Assembly: GCF_024652905.1 (NCBI RefSeq)
Contig: NZ_CP102428.1
Location: forward strand, 1,066,501 to 1,130,500
Length of the DNA stretch: 64,000 nucleotides
Reading direction: 5' to 3'
DNA from: Pseudomonas oryzihabitans
GTDB taxonomy: Bacteria; Pseudomonadota; Gammaproteobacteria; Pseudomonadales; Pseudomonadaceae
Shown: one piece after another, positions 28,731-36,193 of the stretch
Numbering within the stretch: the stretch's first letter is position 1
How the letters are laid out: the number at the start of each line of letters is the position of its first letter
Notes under the pieces: model-generated
Databases searched by the model: none
What the model saw: the letters and a program-made list of their open reading frames with translations, nothing else
What the model was told of the DNA's origin: nothing
Translations under genes and position numbers: made by a program

Positions 28731-29627
28731 GTGTTCGCTAAACTTCCATTGACGGCGCTGAGGGCATTCGAGTCTGCCGCTAGGCTTGGAGGATTCAAAT
28801 CAGCAGCTGAAGAGCTATTCGTTACTCCTGCGGCTATTTCACTCCAGATAAAAAATCTCGAAAAGTATTTAGGTGTCACGCTGTTCGCAAGAACGTCAAG
28901 TAGCGTCGTGTTGACGATAGAGGGAGAAAAGCTGTTCTCAGGTACGGGGCGAGCATTAGCTGATTTAGCGTGTTCCGTCGAGCAATTTACGGGTCGGTGC
29001 GCCACCAAGGTTGTCAACGTTTCTACAACCTCTGCCTTCGCGGCGTTATGGCTAATTCCGCGGGTTTCGGGGTTTTACGAAAGACATCCGGATATTCAGC
29101 TCAATATAAGAGCCAGCAACGAGTTGGTCGACCTTGCCAGGGATGCTTCGATCGACGCGGCTATTCGATGCGTGCCCGACAATGGGGCCCAGGAGTTGTA
29201 TTCTAGGGAGCTCATGGGTGAAAGGTTTGGAGTCTATTCCTATGCCGGCTGGCAATGCCGAGATCACGAGGTTCCACCGGTGCTGATTAGGGTGCGCTGG
29301 CCGACGCCATCCTCTATTCCGCTGGATTGGGTGGTGTGGTGTAAGGCGGCTGGTCATGAGGATTGGGCTGATCGAAGTCTCTATCGTGAATATGATGATG
29401 AGCATTTCGCCCTACAGGCAGCGACGGCCGGACTTGGCATTGTGTTGGCTAGCACGGTATTAGCTGAGCAAAGCCTCAAGCTAGGTCTTTTAACGCCATA
29501 CAAACCGCATGTCACCCTGCCTGGCCCAACGTATTCAGTCGTCTGCGTGGCAGGTCGAGAGCGTGTGGAGTCTGTGGGTAAATTTTTCGACTGGATTGAA
29601 GGGGAGGCCGAGGCGGCCAGACGTTAA
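28731..29627 (+). CDS. LysR-family transcriptional regulator, GcvA-like
   Basis: A 298-residue LysR regulator: N-terminal winged helix (LPLTALRAFESAARLGGFKSAAEELFVTPAAISLQIKNLEKYLG) and a substrate-binding domain (about 90-290, with DIQLNIRASNELVDLARDASIDAAIRC). The subtype is that of GcvA-like regulators. The start is a GTG with GGAG just upstream. It is divergent from the EamA-like and SnoaL-like genes, which are its likely targets. Base composition is AT-richer than surrounding core genes. Confidence 0.87.
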   Translation: MFAKLPLTALRAFESAARLGGFKSAAEELFVTPAAISLQIKNLEKYLGVTLFARTSSSVVLTIEGEKLFSGTGRALADLACSVEQFTGRCATKVVNVSTTSAFAALWLIPRVSGFYERHPDIQLNIRASNELVDLARDASIDAAIRCVPDNGAQELYSRELMGERFGVYSYAGWQCRDHEVPPVLIRVRWPTPSSIPLDWVVWCKAAGHEDWADRSLYREYDDEHFALQAATAGLGIVLASTVLAEQSLKLGLLTPYKPHVTLPGPTYSVVCVAGRERVESVGKFFDWIEGEAEAARR

Positions 29628-30017
29628 ATTACTTCGCTTATCACTTGGATAAAGCGGAAGCCTCGTTCCTTACGCTGCGATTCTTGGTGCTGGAAGGATG
29701 AAGCAGGTGTAAAAAATTCGTTAGTGATAAAGAGTGCTTCACCAATATCTGATACTTTCTAACTAAGTAATTCAAGCTGCCTGTACCGATCATCAGCCGA
29801 TTTGCCTGAAAGTATCCATGATAGTGCTCCCGCGCCTTGGCTGTTTGTAGATCTAGAAGCCTTGCCTGCTAGTAGGGATAAGTAAGGTAGAGCGCGCGCC
29901 TGTTGAGTCAGATGCTTCACTGAGCGTCACGGACGTCTCGTCTTGCCAGTTGAACCGAGTCCTGGCCCCGGAGAATGGTCACGGCTTGCCCGTGCTGTTT
30001 TTCAGGACTGCCCCTTG
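29628..30017. other. AT-rich gap with no recognised gene
   Basis: Part of a stretch of about 530 bases between the LysR gene and the SfnB-like operon. No credible reading frame or RNA structure was recognised. The right part (30018-30124) carries regulatory sites listed separately. Confidence 0.55.
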
Positions 30018-30030
30018 GACAACAGTTGTC
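30018..30030. promoter_or_regulatory. Inverted repeat, candidate enhancer-binding-protein site
   Basis: GACAACAGTTGTC is a perfect 13-bp inverted repeat. It lies about 80-90 bases upstream of the sigma-54-like promoter, in the range used by enhancer-binding proteins. Confidence 0.4.
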
Positions 30031-30108
30031 TGCTTAAGTGTCTGGTCAGCAACTTCCAGATGCCCGGGTTTTAATATAAATCACTGATAAGTTTTGATTT
30101 TTCGCCGA

Positions 30109-30124
30109 TGGCATAGCTCGTGCT
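30109..30124 (+). promoter_or_regulatory. Sigma-54-like (-24/-12) promoter
   Basis: TGGCATAGCTCGTGCT keeps the invariant GG and GC at the correct 10-base separation and matches most consensus bases. Transcription would start near 30136, about 23 bases before the ATG of the SfnB-like gene. Sulfone and sulfonate genes of P. putida (sfn) are sigma-54 dependent, which fits the downstream content. Confidence 0.55.
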
Positions 30125-30158
30125 CCAGCTTGGGGGTCACCTCCAAGGGAGTCCCTGC

Positions 30159-31385
30159 ATGGCCGTCGCCACCTCGCACAATACCGTTCCCCGTGCCGTC
30201 CCCGAACGTCCTGCCACGCGCTTGCGCGACGCCGCCGAGGCACTCGATGCCGCGGCTGCCCTGGCGGAGGATTTCGCTCGCGATGCGCTCAGTCGTGACC
30301 AGGAGCGACGCCTGCCCTGGGCCGAGATCGAGCGCTTCTCGGCCAGTGGTCTCTGGGCCATCACCGTACCGCGGTCGTTCGGCGGCGCGGGGGTGGGATT
30401 CGGCACCGTCGCCGAAGTCATCGCCCGTATCTCCGCAGCCGATCCCTCCCTGGGCCAGCTACCGCAGAATCATCTGGGCGTGGTCAACAACCTGCTGCTG
30501 ACCGGCAGCCCGGACCAGCAGCGCCACTACCTCGGCCTGGTGCTCCAGGGCTATCGCTTCGGCAATGCCTTCTCCGAGGCGCGCAGCAAGACCGTCACCC
30601 AGTTCGAGACGCGTATCCGCTTCACTGGGGATACCGCCTGGATCGATGGGGAGAAGGCCTATTGCACCGGTGCCCTCTTTGCGCACGTGGTTCCCACGGT
30701 GGCACTGGACGAGGCGGGCCTGGCCCATCTCGCGCTGGTGCCGCGCGATGCCGGCGGCCTGACGGTGATCGACGACTGGGACGGCTTCGGCCAGCGCACC
30801 ACCGCCAGCGGTCGGGTGCAGCTCAAGGGCGTCAGTGTCCGGCGCAGCGCGGTACTGCCCGCCTGGAAGGCGTTCGAGCGGCCGACGGCGGATGGTCCGG
30901 TCTCCCAGATCATCCAGGCGGCGGTGGACGTCGGCATCGCCCGCGGCGCCTTCGCTGCCGCCCTGGCCGCCACCCGGCTGGCGCGGCCCTGGACCGACAG
31001 CGGGCTCGCGCATGGCTGGCAAGACCCACTGAGCCAGGTGCTGATCGGTGACCTGAGCTGGCGTCTGGCCGCCGCCGAGGCCTTGCTGGAAGAAGCCGGC
31101 GTGGCCGTCGACCGGGCGCTGGCGGAGCCGTCCGCGGCCAGCGTCGCCGAGGCTTCGGTAGTGGTGGGACAGGCCAAGGTCGCCTCCACCGAGATCGCCC
31201 TGGCCGCCGCCAATCGCCTCTGCGAACTGGGCGGCACCCGCAGCGTCTCGGCGCGTTTCGGCCATGACCGCCACTGGCGCAATGCCCGCACCCACACGCT
31301 GCACGATCCGGTGCGCTGGAAGTACCACCTGATCGGCAACTATCTGCTCAACGGCGTCGAGCCGCCGCGTCACGCCTGGAACTGA
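30159..31385 (+). CDS. SfnB-family acyl-CoA-dehydrogenase-fold flavoprotein (monooxygenase-like)
   Basis: A 408-residue protein of the acyl-CoA dehydrogenase fold, closest in character to SfnB/DszC-type flavoproteins of sulfur acquisition (LWAITVPRSFGGAGVGFGTVAEVIARISAADPSLGQLPQNH; SEARSKTVTQFETRIRF; DWDGFGQRTTASG; CELGGTRSVSARFGHDRHWRNARTHTLHDPVRWKYH). Such enzymes use reduced flavin and oxygen to oxidise sulfur (DszC: thioether to sulfone; MsuC: sulfinate). AAGGGAG lies 7 bases upstream of the ATG. First gene of a seven-gene operon with a ribose-type ABC importer and an LLM-class monooxygenase. No flavin reductase is encoded nearby. Confidence 0.85.
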   Translation: MAVATSHNTVPRAVPERPATRLRDAAEALDAAAALAEDFARDALSRDQERRLPWAEIERFSASGLWAITVPRSFGGAGVGFGTVAEVIARISAADPSLGQLPQNHLGVVNNLLLTGSPDQQRHYLGLVLQGYRFGNAFSEARSKTVTQFETRIRFTGDTAWIDGEKAYCTGALFAHVVPTVALDEAGLAHLALVPRDAGGLTVIDDWDGFGQRTTASGRVQLKGVSVRRSAVLPAWKAFERPTADGPVSQIIQAAVDVGIARGAFAAALAATRLARPWTDSGLAHGWQDPLSQVLIGDLSWRLAAAEALLEEAGVAVDRALAEPSAASVAEASVVVGQAKVASTEIALAAANRLCELGGTRSVSARFGHDRHWRNARTHTLHDPVRWKYHLIGNYLLNGVEPPRHAWN

Positions 31386-31389
31386 TGCC

Positions 31390-31746
31390 ATGACCGATCT
31401 CGCCCTTGTCACCCACGAAGAACTGACCTTCGCCGAACACCTCCTCCAGCAACTGCGACAGGAACTGCCGAAGGACTCGCGCGCCCAGGACCCGCTGGTG
31501 ATCGCCGCGGTCGGCGATCTTCAGGTGCGCCTGGCCGCGGCGCGCGCCTTGCAACGTGCCAGCGCCGCCGAGGACGGACCGGTACGGCAGATCCAGGCCC
31601 GCCTGGCCGCCGACAGTGCCCGCCAGCTCGCCGCCGACCTGCAGCGGGAATGGCTGGCAGAAACCGTCGCGCACCGCTCAGCCGGCCCGGCCTCCCGTGA
31701 CCTCAAGCGCCTCCTGGGTGAGCACCACCTGACCATCAGCGACTGA
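31390..31746 (+). CDS. Small conserved-looking protein of unknown function
   Basis: A 118-residue, almost wholly helical, soluble protein. The central stretch (LVIAAVGDLQVRLAAARALQRAS) resembles the helical C-terminal part of acyl-CoA-dehydrogenase-fold proteins such as its upstream neighbour, but the protein is far too short to be an enzyme of that family. It begins 4 bases after the flavoprotein stop, so it is clearly co-translated. It could be a partner subunit of the flavoprotein or a shrunken paralogue. Confidence 0.7.
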   Translation: MTDLALVTHEELTFAEHLLQQLRQELPKDSRAQDPLVIAAVGDLQVRLAAARALQRASAAEDGPVRQIQARLAADSARQLAADLQREWLAETVAHRSAGPASRDLKRLLGEHHLTISD

Positions 31747-31761
31747 AAAGAAAGGATTCCC

Positions 31762-32727
31762 ATGGCCCTTCGTACCCTGTTCCGTGCCCTCCTGCTGTTG
31801 CCGCTGTTGGCTACCACCGCCCTCGCGTTTGCGGATGAGGTCCCCTCGCTGGCCGGCAAGCGCATCGCCATCAGCATGACCGGCACCAGCCACTACTTCG
31901 ATCTCAAGGCCTTCCAGGCCCAGGTGGAAGAGGTCAAGCGGCTGGGCGGCACGCCCATCACCCTGGACGCCGGCCGTAACGACAAGAACCTGGTGACCCA
32001 GCTGCAGACCCTGGTGACCCAGAAACCGGATGCGGTGATCCAGACCCTCGGTACCCTGAGCGTGATAGACCCCTGGCTGAAACGCATCCAGGCGGCCGGC
32101 ATCCCGCTGTTCACCATCGATGCGCCGTCCCGGTACAGCCTCAACAACACCACCTCCGACAACGCCGCGGCCGGGCGTGAACTGGCCGAGCAACTGGCCA
32201 AGGACACCGGTGGCCAGGGCGACATCCTGGTCTTCAACGGCTTCCAGGGCGTGCCCGTGTGCGCCATCCGCTACGCCGAGCTGCGCAAGGTGCTCGACGC
32301 CCATCCGGGGCTGAAGATCATCCAGCCCGAGCTGCGCGATGTGATCCCCAATACCGTGCAGGACGCCCGCGGCCAGATCGCCGCGTTGCTCAACAAGTAC
32401 CCCAAGGGCCAGATCGCCGCCATCTGGTCGGCCTGGGACATTCCCCAGCTTGGCGCCAGTCAGGCGCTGATCGAGGCCGGGCGTACCGAGATCAAGACCT
32501 ATGGCGTCGACGGCACGCCCGAGGTGCTGGAATTACTCAAGCGTGACGACAGCCCGGTGGGCGCGGTGGTCGCCCAGCAACCGGCGCTGATGGGCCGCAC
32601 GGCGGTGCAGAACGTCGCCCGCTACCTCGCCGGCGCCCGTGATCTGCCCAAGGAGACCCACGTATCGACCCTGCTCACCACCAAGGCGAACCTGGGCCAA
32701 GTAGCGGCGCTACGGGGTGATCAATGA
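31762..32727 (+). CDS. Ribose-type (CUT2) ABC transporter substrate-binding protein
   Basis: A 321-residue periplasmic binding protein of the RbsB-like family. A signal peptide (about residues 1-24, ending LAFA) is followed by two Rossmann-like lobes (KRIAISMTGTSHYFDLKAFQAQVEEVKRLGG; KPDAVIQTLGT; DIPQLGASQALIEAG; IKTYGVDGTPEVLELL). Relatives bind monosaccharides, AI-2 or related cyclic ligands. It lies 15 bases after the small protein and overlaps the ATPase gene by 4 bases. The ligand is unknown, but the flanking flavin enzymes suggest it is an oxidisable sulfur- or nitrogen-bearing molecule. Confidence 0.87.
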   Translation: MALRTLFRALLLLPLLATTALAFADEVPSLAGKRIAISMTGTSHYFDLKAFQAQVEEVKRLGGTPITLDAGRNDKNLVTQLQTLVTQKPDAVIQTLGTLSVIDPWLKRIQAAGIPLFTIDAPSRYSLNNTTSDNAAAGRELAEQLAKDTGGQGDILVFNGFQGVPVCAIRYAELRKVLDAHPGLKIIQPELRDVIPNTVQDARGQIAALLNKYPKGQIAAIWSAWDIPQLGASQALIEAGRTEIKTYGVDGTPEVLELLKRDDSPVGAVVAQQPALMGRTAVQNVARYLAGARDLPKETHVSTLLTTKANLGQVAALRGDQ

Positions 32728-34262
32728 GCACGGCGGTGCTCGAACTACGGGGCATCGCCAAGCGCTACGGGGCGACCCAGGCGCTGGCGGGTGTCGACCT
32801 GACCCTGAGGGCTGGCGAGATCCATGGTCTGGTCGGCGAGAACGGCGCCGGCAAGTCCACCCTGATCAAGGTGCTCGGTGGCCTGGTGACCCCCGAGGCC
32901 GGTGAGCTGCGCCTGGATGGTCAGTCGCTGCCTGGCGCCGGACCGCGTGAGTTGGCCCGGCGTGGGGTGTCCATCATCCACCAGGAGCGGCTGTTGCCGC
33001 CCAACTTCACCCTGGCCGAGGCCCTGTTCTTCGGCCAGGAGCGGCGCCGCGGCCTGTTGCTGGATCGCCGTGGGCAGGAGCGGGCAGCGGAGCAGCTGCT
33101 GGCCGAGCGCTTCGGCCTGCACTGCCGCGCGCGAACCCGGGTGGCGGACCTGAGCAGCGCTGAACAGCAACTGCTGCAAATCAGCCGGGCGCTGCTGGCT
33201 ACACCCAAGGTGCTGGTGCTCGACGAACCCACCGTAGCCCTGGCCCATGGCGAGGTGGAGCGCCTGCTCAGGCTGCTGCGCGAGTTGCGTGACCAGGGCC
33301 TGGCCTTGCTCTATGTGTCCCACTACCTGCAGGAGGTCGAGCGCCTCTGTGACAGGGCCACGGTGCTGCGGGGCGGCCAGGTGGTGGCGGAAGTCGAACC
33401 CCGCGTTACGCCGGCGGCCGCCATGGCGCGGCTGATGATCAATCGCGAACTCGGCGAGGCCTATCCCAAGGCGCAGACACAGCCCGGCGACGTCCTGTTG
33501 GAAACCCGGCGTCTCGGCCGGCCGGGTGCGTTCGCCAAGGTCGACCTGCAGGTAAGTCGGGGTGAGGTGGTCGGCGTGGCCGGCCTGGTGGGCTCGGGCG
33601 CCAAGGAGTTGCTGAAGACCCTGTTCGGCCTGCTGCCGGTGGCCGAGGGCGAGTTGCTGCTGGAGGGACGTCCGCAGCGGTTCGCCCATCCGCGGGCCGC
33701 GGTGCGGGCGGGGCTGGCGCTGTTGCCGGAGAATCGCCGCCAGCAGGGCGTGGCCCTGGATCTCACCGTGACCGAGAATCTCACTCTGGCCGCCCTGGAG
33801 CGTTTCAGTTGGTTCGGTCTCCGTCGGCCAGGCGCCGAGCGCCAGGCCGCACGACGGCTACGCAAGGCGCTGGACATCCGTACGCCGGACCTGGAGACGC
33901 CGGTGCGTCATCTCAGTGGCGGCAACCAGCAGAAGGTCGCCCTGGGCAAATGGCTGGCCCGCGATGCGCGGCTCTATCTGCTGGACGAACCCAGCGTGGG
34001 CATCGACCTCGCCGCGCGGGCCGAACTCTATCGCCAGATCGCTCGGTTGGTGGAGCAGGGCGCGGGGGTGTTGATCCTGTCGGTGGACCTGCCCGAATTG
34101 CTCAACCTCTGTGACCGCATCCATGTGATGCATCGCGGACGGCTGCTGCCGGCGCGCCCGGCCAGGGAGCTGAGCGCCGAGGAATTGCTGGCCACCGCCA
34201 CCGGCGCGGTGAGACCGGCCGCGGACACGACGGGGAGGGCGGATCTTGGCCTTGCCTCCTGA
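32724..34262 (+). CDS. CUT2 sugar-type ABC transporter ATPase (RbsA-like)
   Basis: A 512-residue protein with two fused nucleotide-binding domains. The first has Walker A GENGAGKSTLIKVLGG and Walker B VLVLDEPTVAL. The second has the degenerate Walker A typical of the family (GLVGSGAKELLKTLFG) but keeps the signature HLSGGNQQKVALGKWLA and LYLLDEPSVGID. It energises the importer made by its neighbours. ATGA overlap with the binding-protein gene and a 17-base overlap with the first permease gene. Confidence 0.92.
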   Translation: MSTAVLELRGIAKRYGATQALAGVDLTLRAGEIHGLVGENGAGKSTLIKVLGGLVTPEAGELRLDGQSLPGAGPRELARRGVSIIHQERLLPPNFTLAEALFFGQERRRGLLLDRRGQERAAEQLLAERFGLHCRARTRVADLSSAEQQLLQISRALLATPKVLVLDEPTVALAHGEVERLLRLLRELRDQGLALLYVSHYLQEVERLCDRATVLRGGQVVAEVEPRVTPAAAMARLMINRELGEAYPKAQTQPGDVLLETRRLGRPGAFAKVDLQVSRGEVVGVAGLVGSGAKELLKTLFGLLPVAEGELLLEGRPQRFAHPRAAVRAGLALLPENRRQQGVALDLTVTENLTLAALERFSWFGLRRPGAERQAARRLRKALDIRTPDLETPVRHLSGGNQQKVALGKWLARDARLYLLDEPSVGIDLAARAELYRQIARLVEQGAGVLILSVDLPELLNLCDRIHVMHRGRLLPARPARELSAEELLATATGAVRPAADTTGRADLGLAS

Positions 34263-35235
34263 ACCTCTTGCGGCGCCCGCCCTGGGCGGGTGGCTGGATC
34301 TCTGGCGCCACGGGGCGCTGCTGGCCTTCGCGCTGATCGCCATTCTGCTCGCCTGGCGGGCGCCGGGGTTCCTGGGCGGCGGCAATCTCGCCAATATCCT
34401 CGCCCAGGCCGCCATCCCGGGCATCCTGGCGCTGGGCCTCACCCTGGTGATCGTCGGTGGGGGTGGCAACGTCCTGGCCGGGGGCCTGGATCTGTCGCTG
34501 GCGGCCAATCTCGGACTCTGCGCGGCGGTCCAGGCGACCCTGGTCAACGCGGGGTACGGTGCGTCGCTGGCCATCGGCCTGACCCTGGCCTGCGGCCTGG
34601 TGGTGGGGGCGGTCAACGGCCTGGCGGTGACCTTGCTGGGCCTGCCGCCGTTGCTCACGACCCTGGCCAGCCTCAATGTGGTGGCCGGCCTGGAACTGGT
34701 CTTGAGCGAAAATACCGTGCTACCGGCCAGCGCGCCCTGGCTGGATCTGCTCGGGATGGGCAGCCTGCTGGGCATCCCGGCAGCAGGTTGGGTACTGCTG
34801 GCGACCGCCCTGGTGCTGGCCCTGCTGCTTCAGCGTACGCGCTATGGCCTGCGGTTGGCCGCGGTGGGCGATCATCCCGAAGCGGCGCGCGCCGCCGGCC
34901 TGCCGGTACGTACGCTGGTGTTCTCCAGCTATCTGCTGGCCGGCGGCTGTGCGGGCCTGGCCGCGCTGCTGTCAGTCGCCTGGTTCAGCGGCAGTACGCC
35001 CGGGTCGGGCGAATTGCTCCTGCCGGTGGTGGCCATCGCCTTTCTCGGCACGGTGTTTTCCTGGCGCTCCCAGCCGAGCGTCGGTGGCACCCTGCTGGCG
35101 GCGCTGCTGGTGGGCATGCTCGGCAATGGCTTCCAGTTGCTCGGGGTGAGCAGCTTTCTGGTCAATGGCGTCCAGGGCACCTTGATCCTGCTGGTGGTGG
35201 CGGCAGCGAGTCTGCGCCAGGAGGGCAACCGATGA
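34246..35235 (+). CDS. CUT2 ABC transporter permease 1
   Basis: A 329-residue RbsC-like permease with eight to ten membrane segments. Conserved blocks are AIPGILALGLTLVIVGGGGNVLAGGLDLSLAAN and VGDHPEAARAAGLPVRTLVFSSYLLAGGCAGLAALL. The start is a TTG with GGGAGGG upstream, inside the end of the ATPase gene. Its stop overlaps the second permease by 4 bases, so the two probably form a heterodimeric channel. Confidence 0.88.
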   Translation: MALPPEPLAAPALGGWLDLWRHGALLAFALIAILLAWRAPGFLGGGNLANILAQAAIPGILALGLTLVIVGGGGNVLAGGLDLSLAANLGLCAAVQATLVNAGYGASLAIGLTLACGLVVGAVNGLAVTLLGLPPLLTTLASLNVVAGLELVLSENTVLPASAPWLDLLGMGSLLGIPAAGWVLLATALVLALLLQRTRYGLRLAAVGDHPEAARAAGLPVRTLVFSSYLLAGGCAGLAALLSVAWFSGSTPGSGELLLPVVAIAFLGTVFSWRSQPSVGGTLLAALLVGMLGNGFQLLGVSSFLVNGVQGTLILLVVAAASLRQEGNR

Positions 35236-36185
35236 GCGCGACCCTTTCTCTCGGCCGCTCGGGCCTGCGCCTGGCCTTGCCGTTGCTGTTCCTGACCCTG
35301 GTGGTGATCTTCGCCCTGGCCGCGCCTGGCTTTCTCAGCCAGGGCAACCTGCTCAGCCTGCTGCTGAACAATGGCCTGGTGCCGGCGCTGGTGGCCCTGG
35401 GGCTGACCTACGCCATCGCCGCGGGCGGCATTGATCTTTCCGTGGGTATCGCCCTGGACCTGGCGGCCTTCGGTTGCATCGCCTTGCTCAACGCCGGCTG
35501 GCCGCTGGCCGTGGCGCTCGCCGGTGGCCTGGGGCTCGGGCTGCTGGTCGGCCTGGCGAATGCCCTGCTGGTGGCCGGCGTGGGGCTGTCACCTTTCCTC
35601 GCCAGCCTGGGGCTGCTGTTCATCGGCACCAGCTTGCAACAACTGCTGTCCGAAGGCGGCCTGCCGCTGTATCTGAGACCCGAGGTCAGGCCCGCCGCGA
35701 GCAGCTGGCTCGGCGTCTCGGCGGCGGTCTGGACCGTGTTGCTGCTGGCCATGCTCTACGGTCTGGTGCTGGCCCGTGGGCGCCTGGGCCGCGCCTTGCT
35801 GGCCCTGGGCAATCAGCCATTGGTGGCACGTTACTCGGGGCTGGCGCTGCGGCGCCTGGCGCTCTGCACCTGCCTGGCCACCGCCCTGGCCGCAGCCGTG
35901 GCAGGCATCCTGCTGGCGCTGCGCATCGATGCCTATGTGCCGCTTTCGGGCAATGCCTATCTCATCAATGGCATCGGCGCTGTCTTCATCGGCGCCAGCC
36001 TCAATCGCCACGGCCGGCCCAATGTGCCCGGCACCCTGCTGGGCGTGCTGCTGCTGGCGGTGGCCGCCAACGGCCTGCTGCTGGTGGGCTGGAATTTCTA
36101 CTGGCAACAGGTGGCCACCGGCCTGCTGATCCTCTTGGTGCTGACCCTCAATCAACTGGCCCGGCGCCGCGACGCCGTCCATTAG
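35232..36185 (+). CDS. CUT2 ABC transporter permease 2
   Basis: A 317-residue RbsC-like permease (LTYAIAAGGIDLSVGIALDLAAFG, LALGNQPLVARYSGLALRRLALCTCLATALAAAVAGILLALRID, GIGAVFIGASLNRHGRPNVPGTLLGVLLLAV). It starts at ATGA within the preceding stop. It pairs with permease 1; two distinct permeases are typical of the erythritol, rhamnose and AI-2 branches of this family rather than of ribose importers. Confidence 0.88.
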   Translation: MSATLSLGRSGLRLALPLLFLTLVVIFALAAPGFLSQGNLLSLLLNNGLVPALVALGLTYAIAAGGIDLSVGIALDLAAFGCIALLNAGWPLAVALAGGLGLGLLVGLANALLVAGVGLSPFLASLGLLFIGTSLQQLLSEGGLPLYLRPEVRPAASSWLGVSAAVWTVLLLAMLYGLVLARGRLGRALLALGNQPLVARYSGLALRRLALCTCLATALAAAVAGILLALRIDAYVPLSGNAYLINGIGAVFIGASLNRHGRPNVPGTLLGVLLLAVAANGLLLVGWNFYWQQVATGLLILLVLTLNQLARRRDAVH

Positions 36186-36193
36186 GAGCCCCC

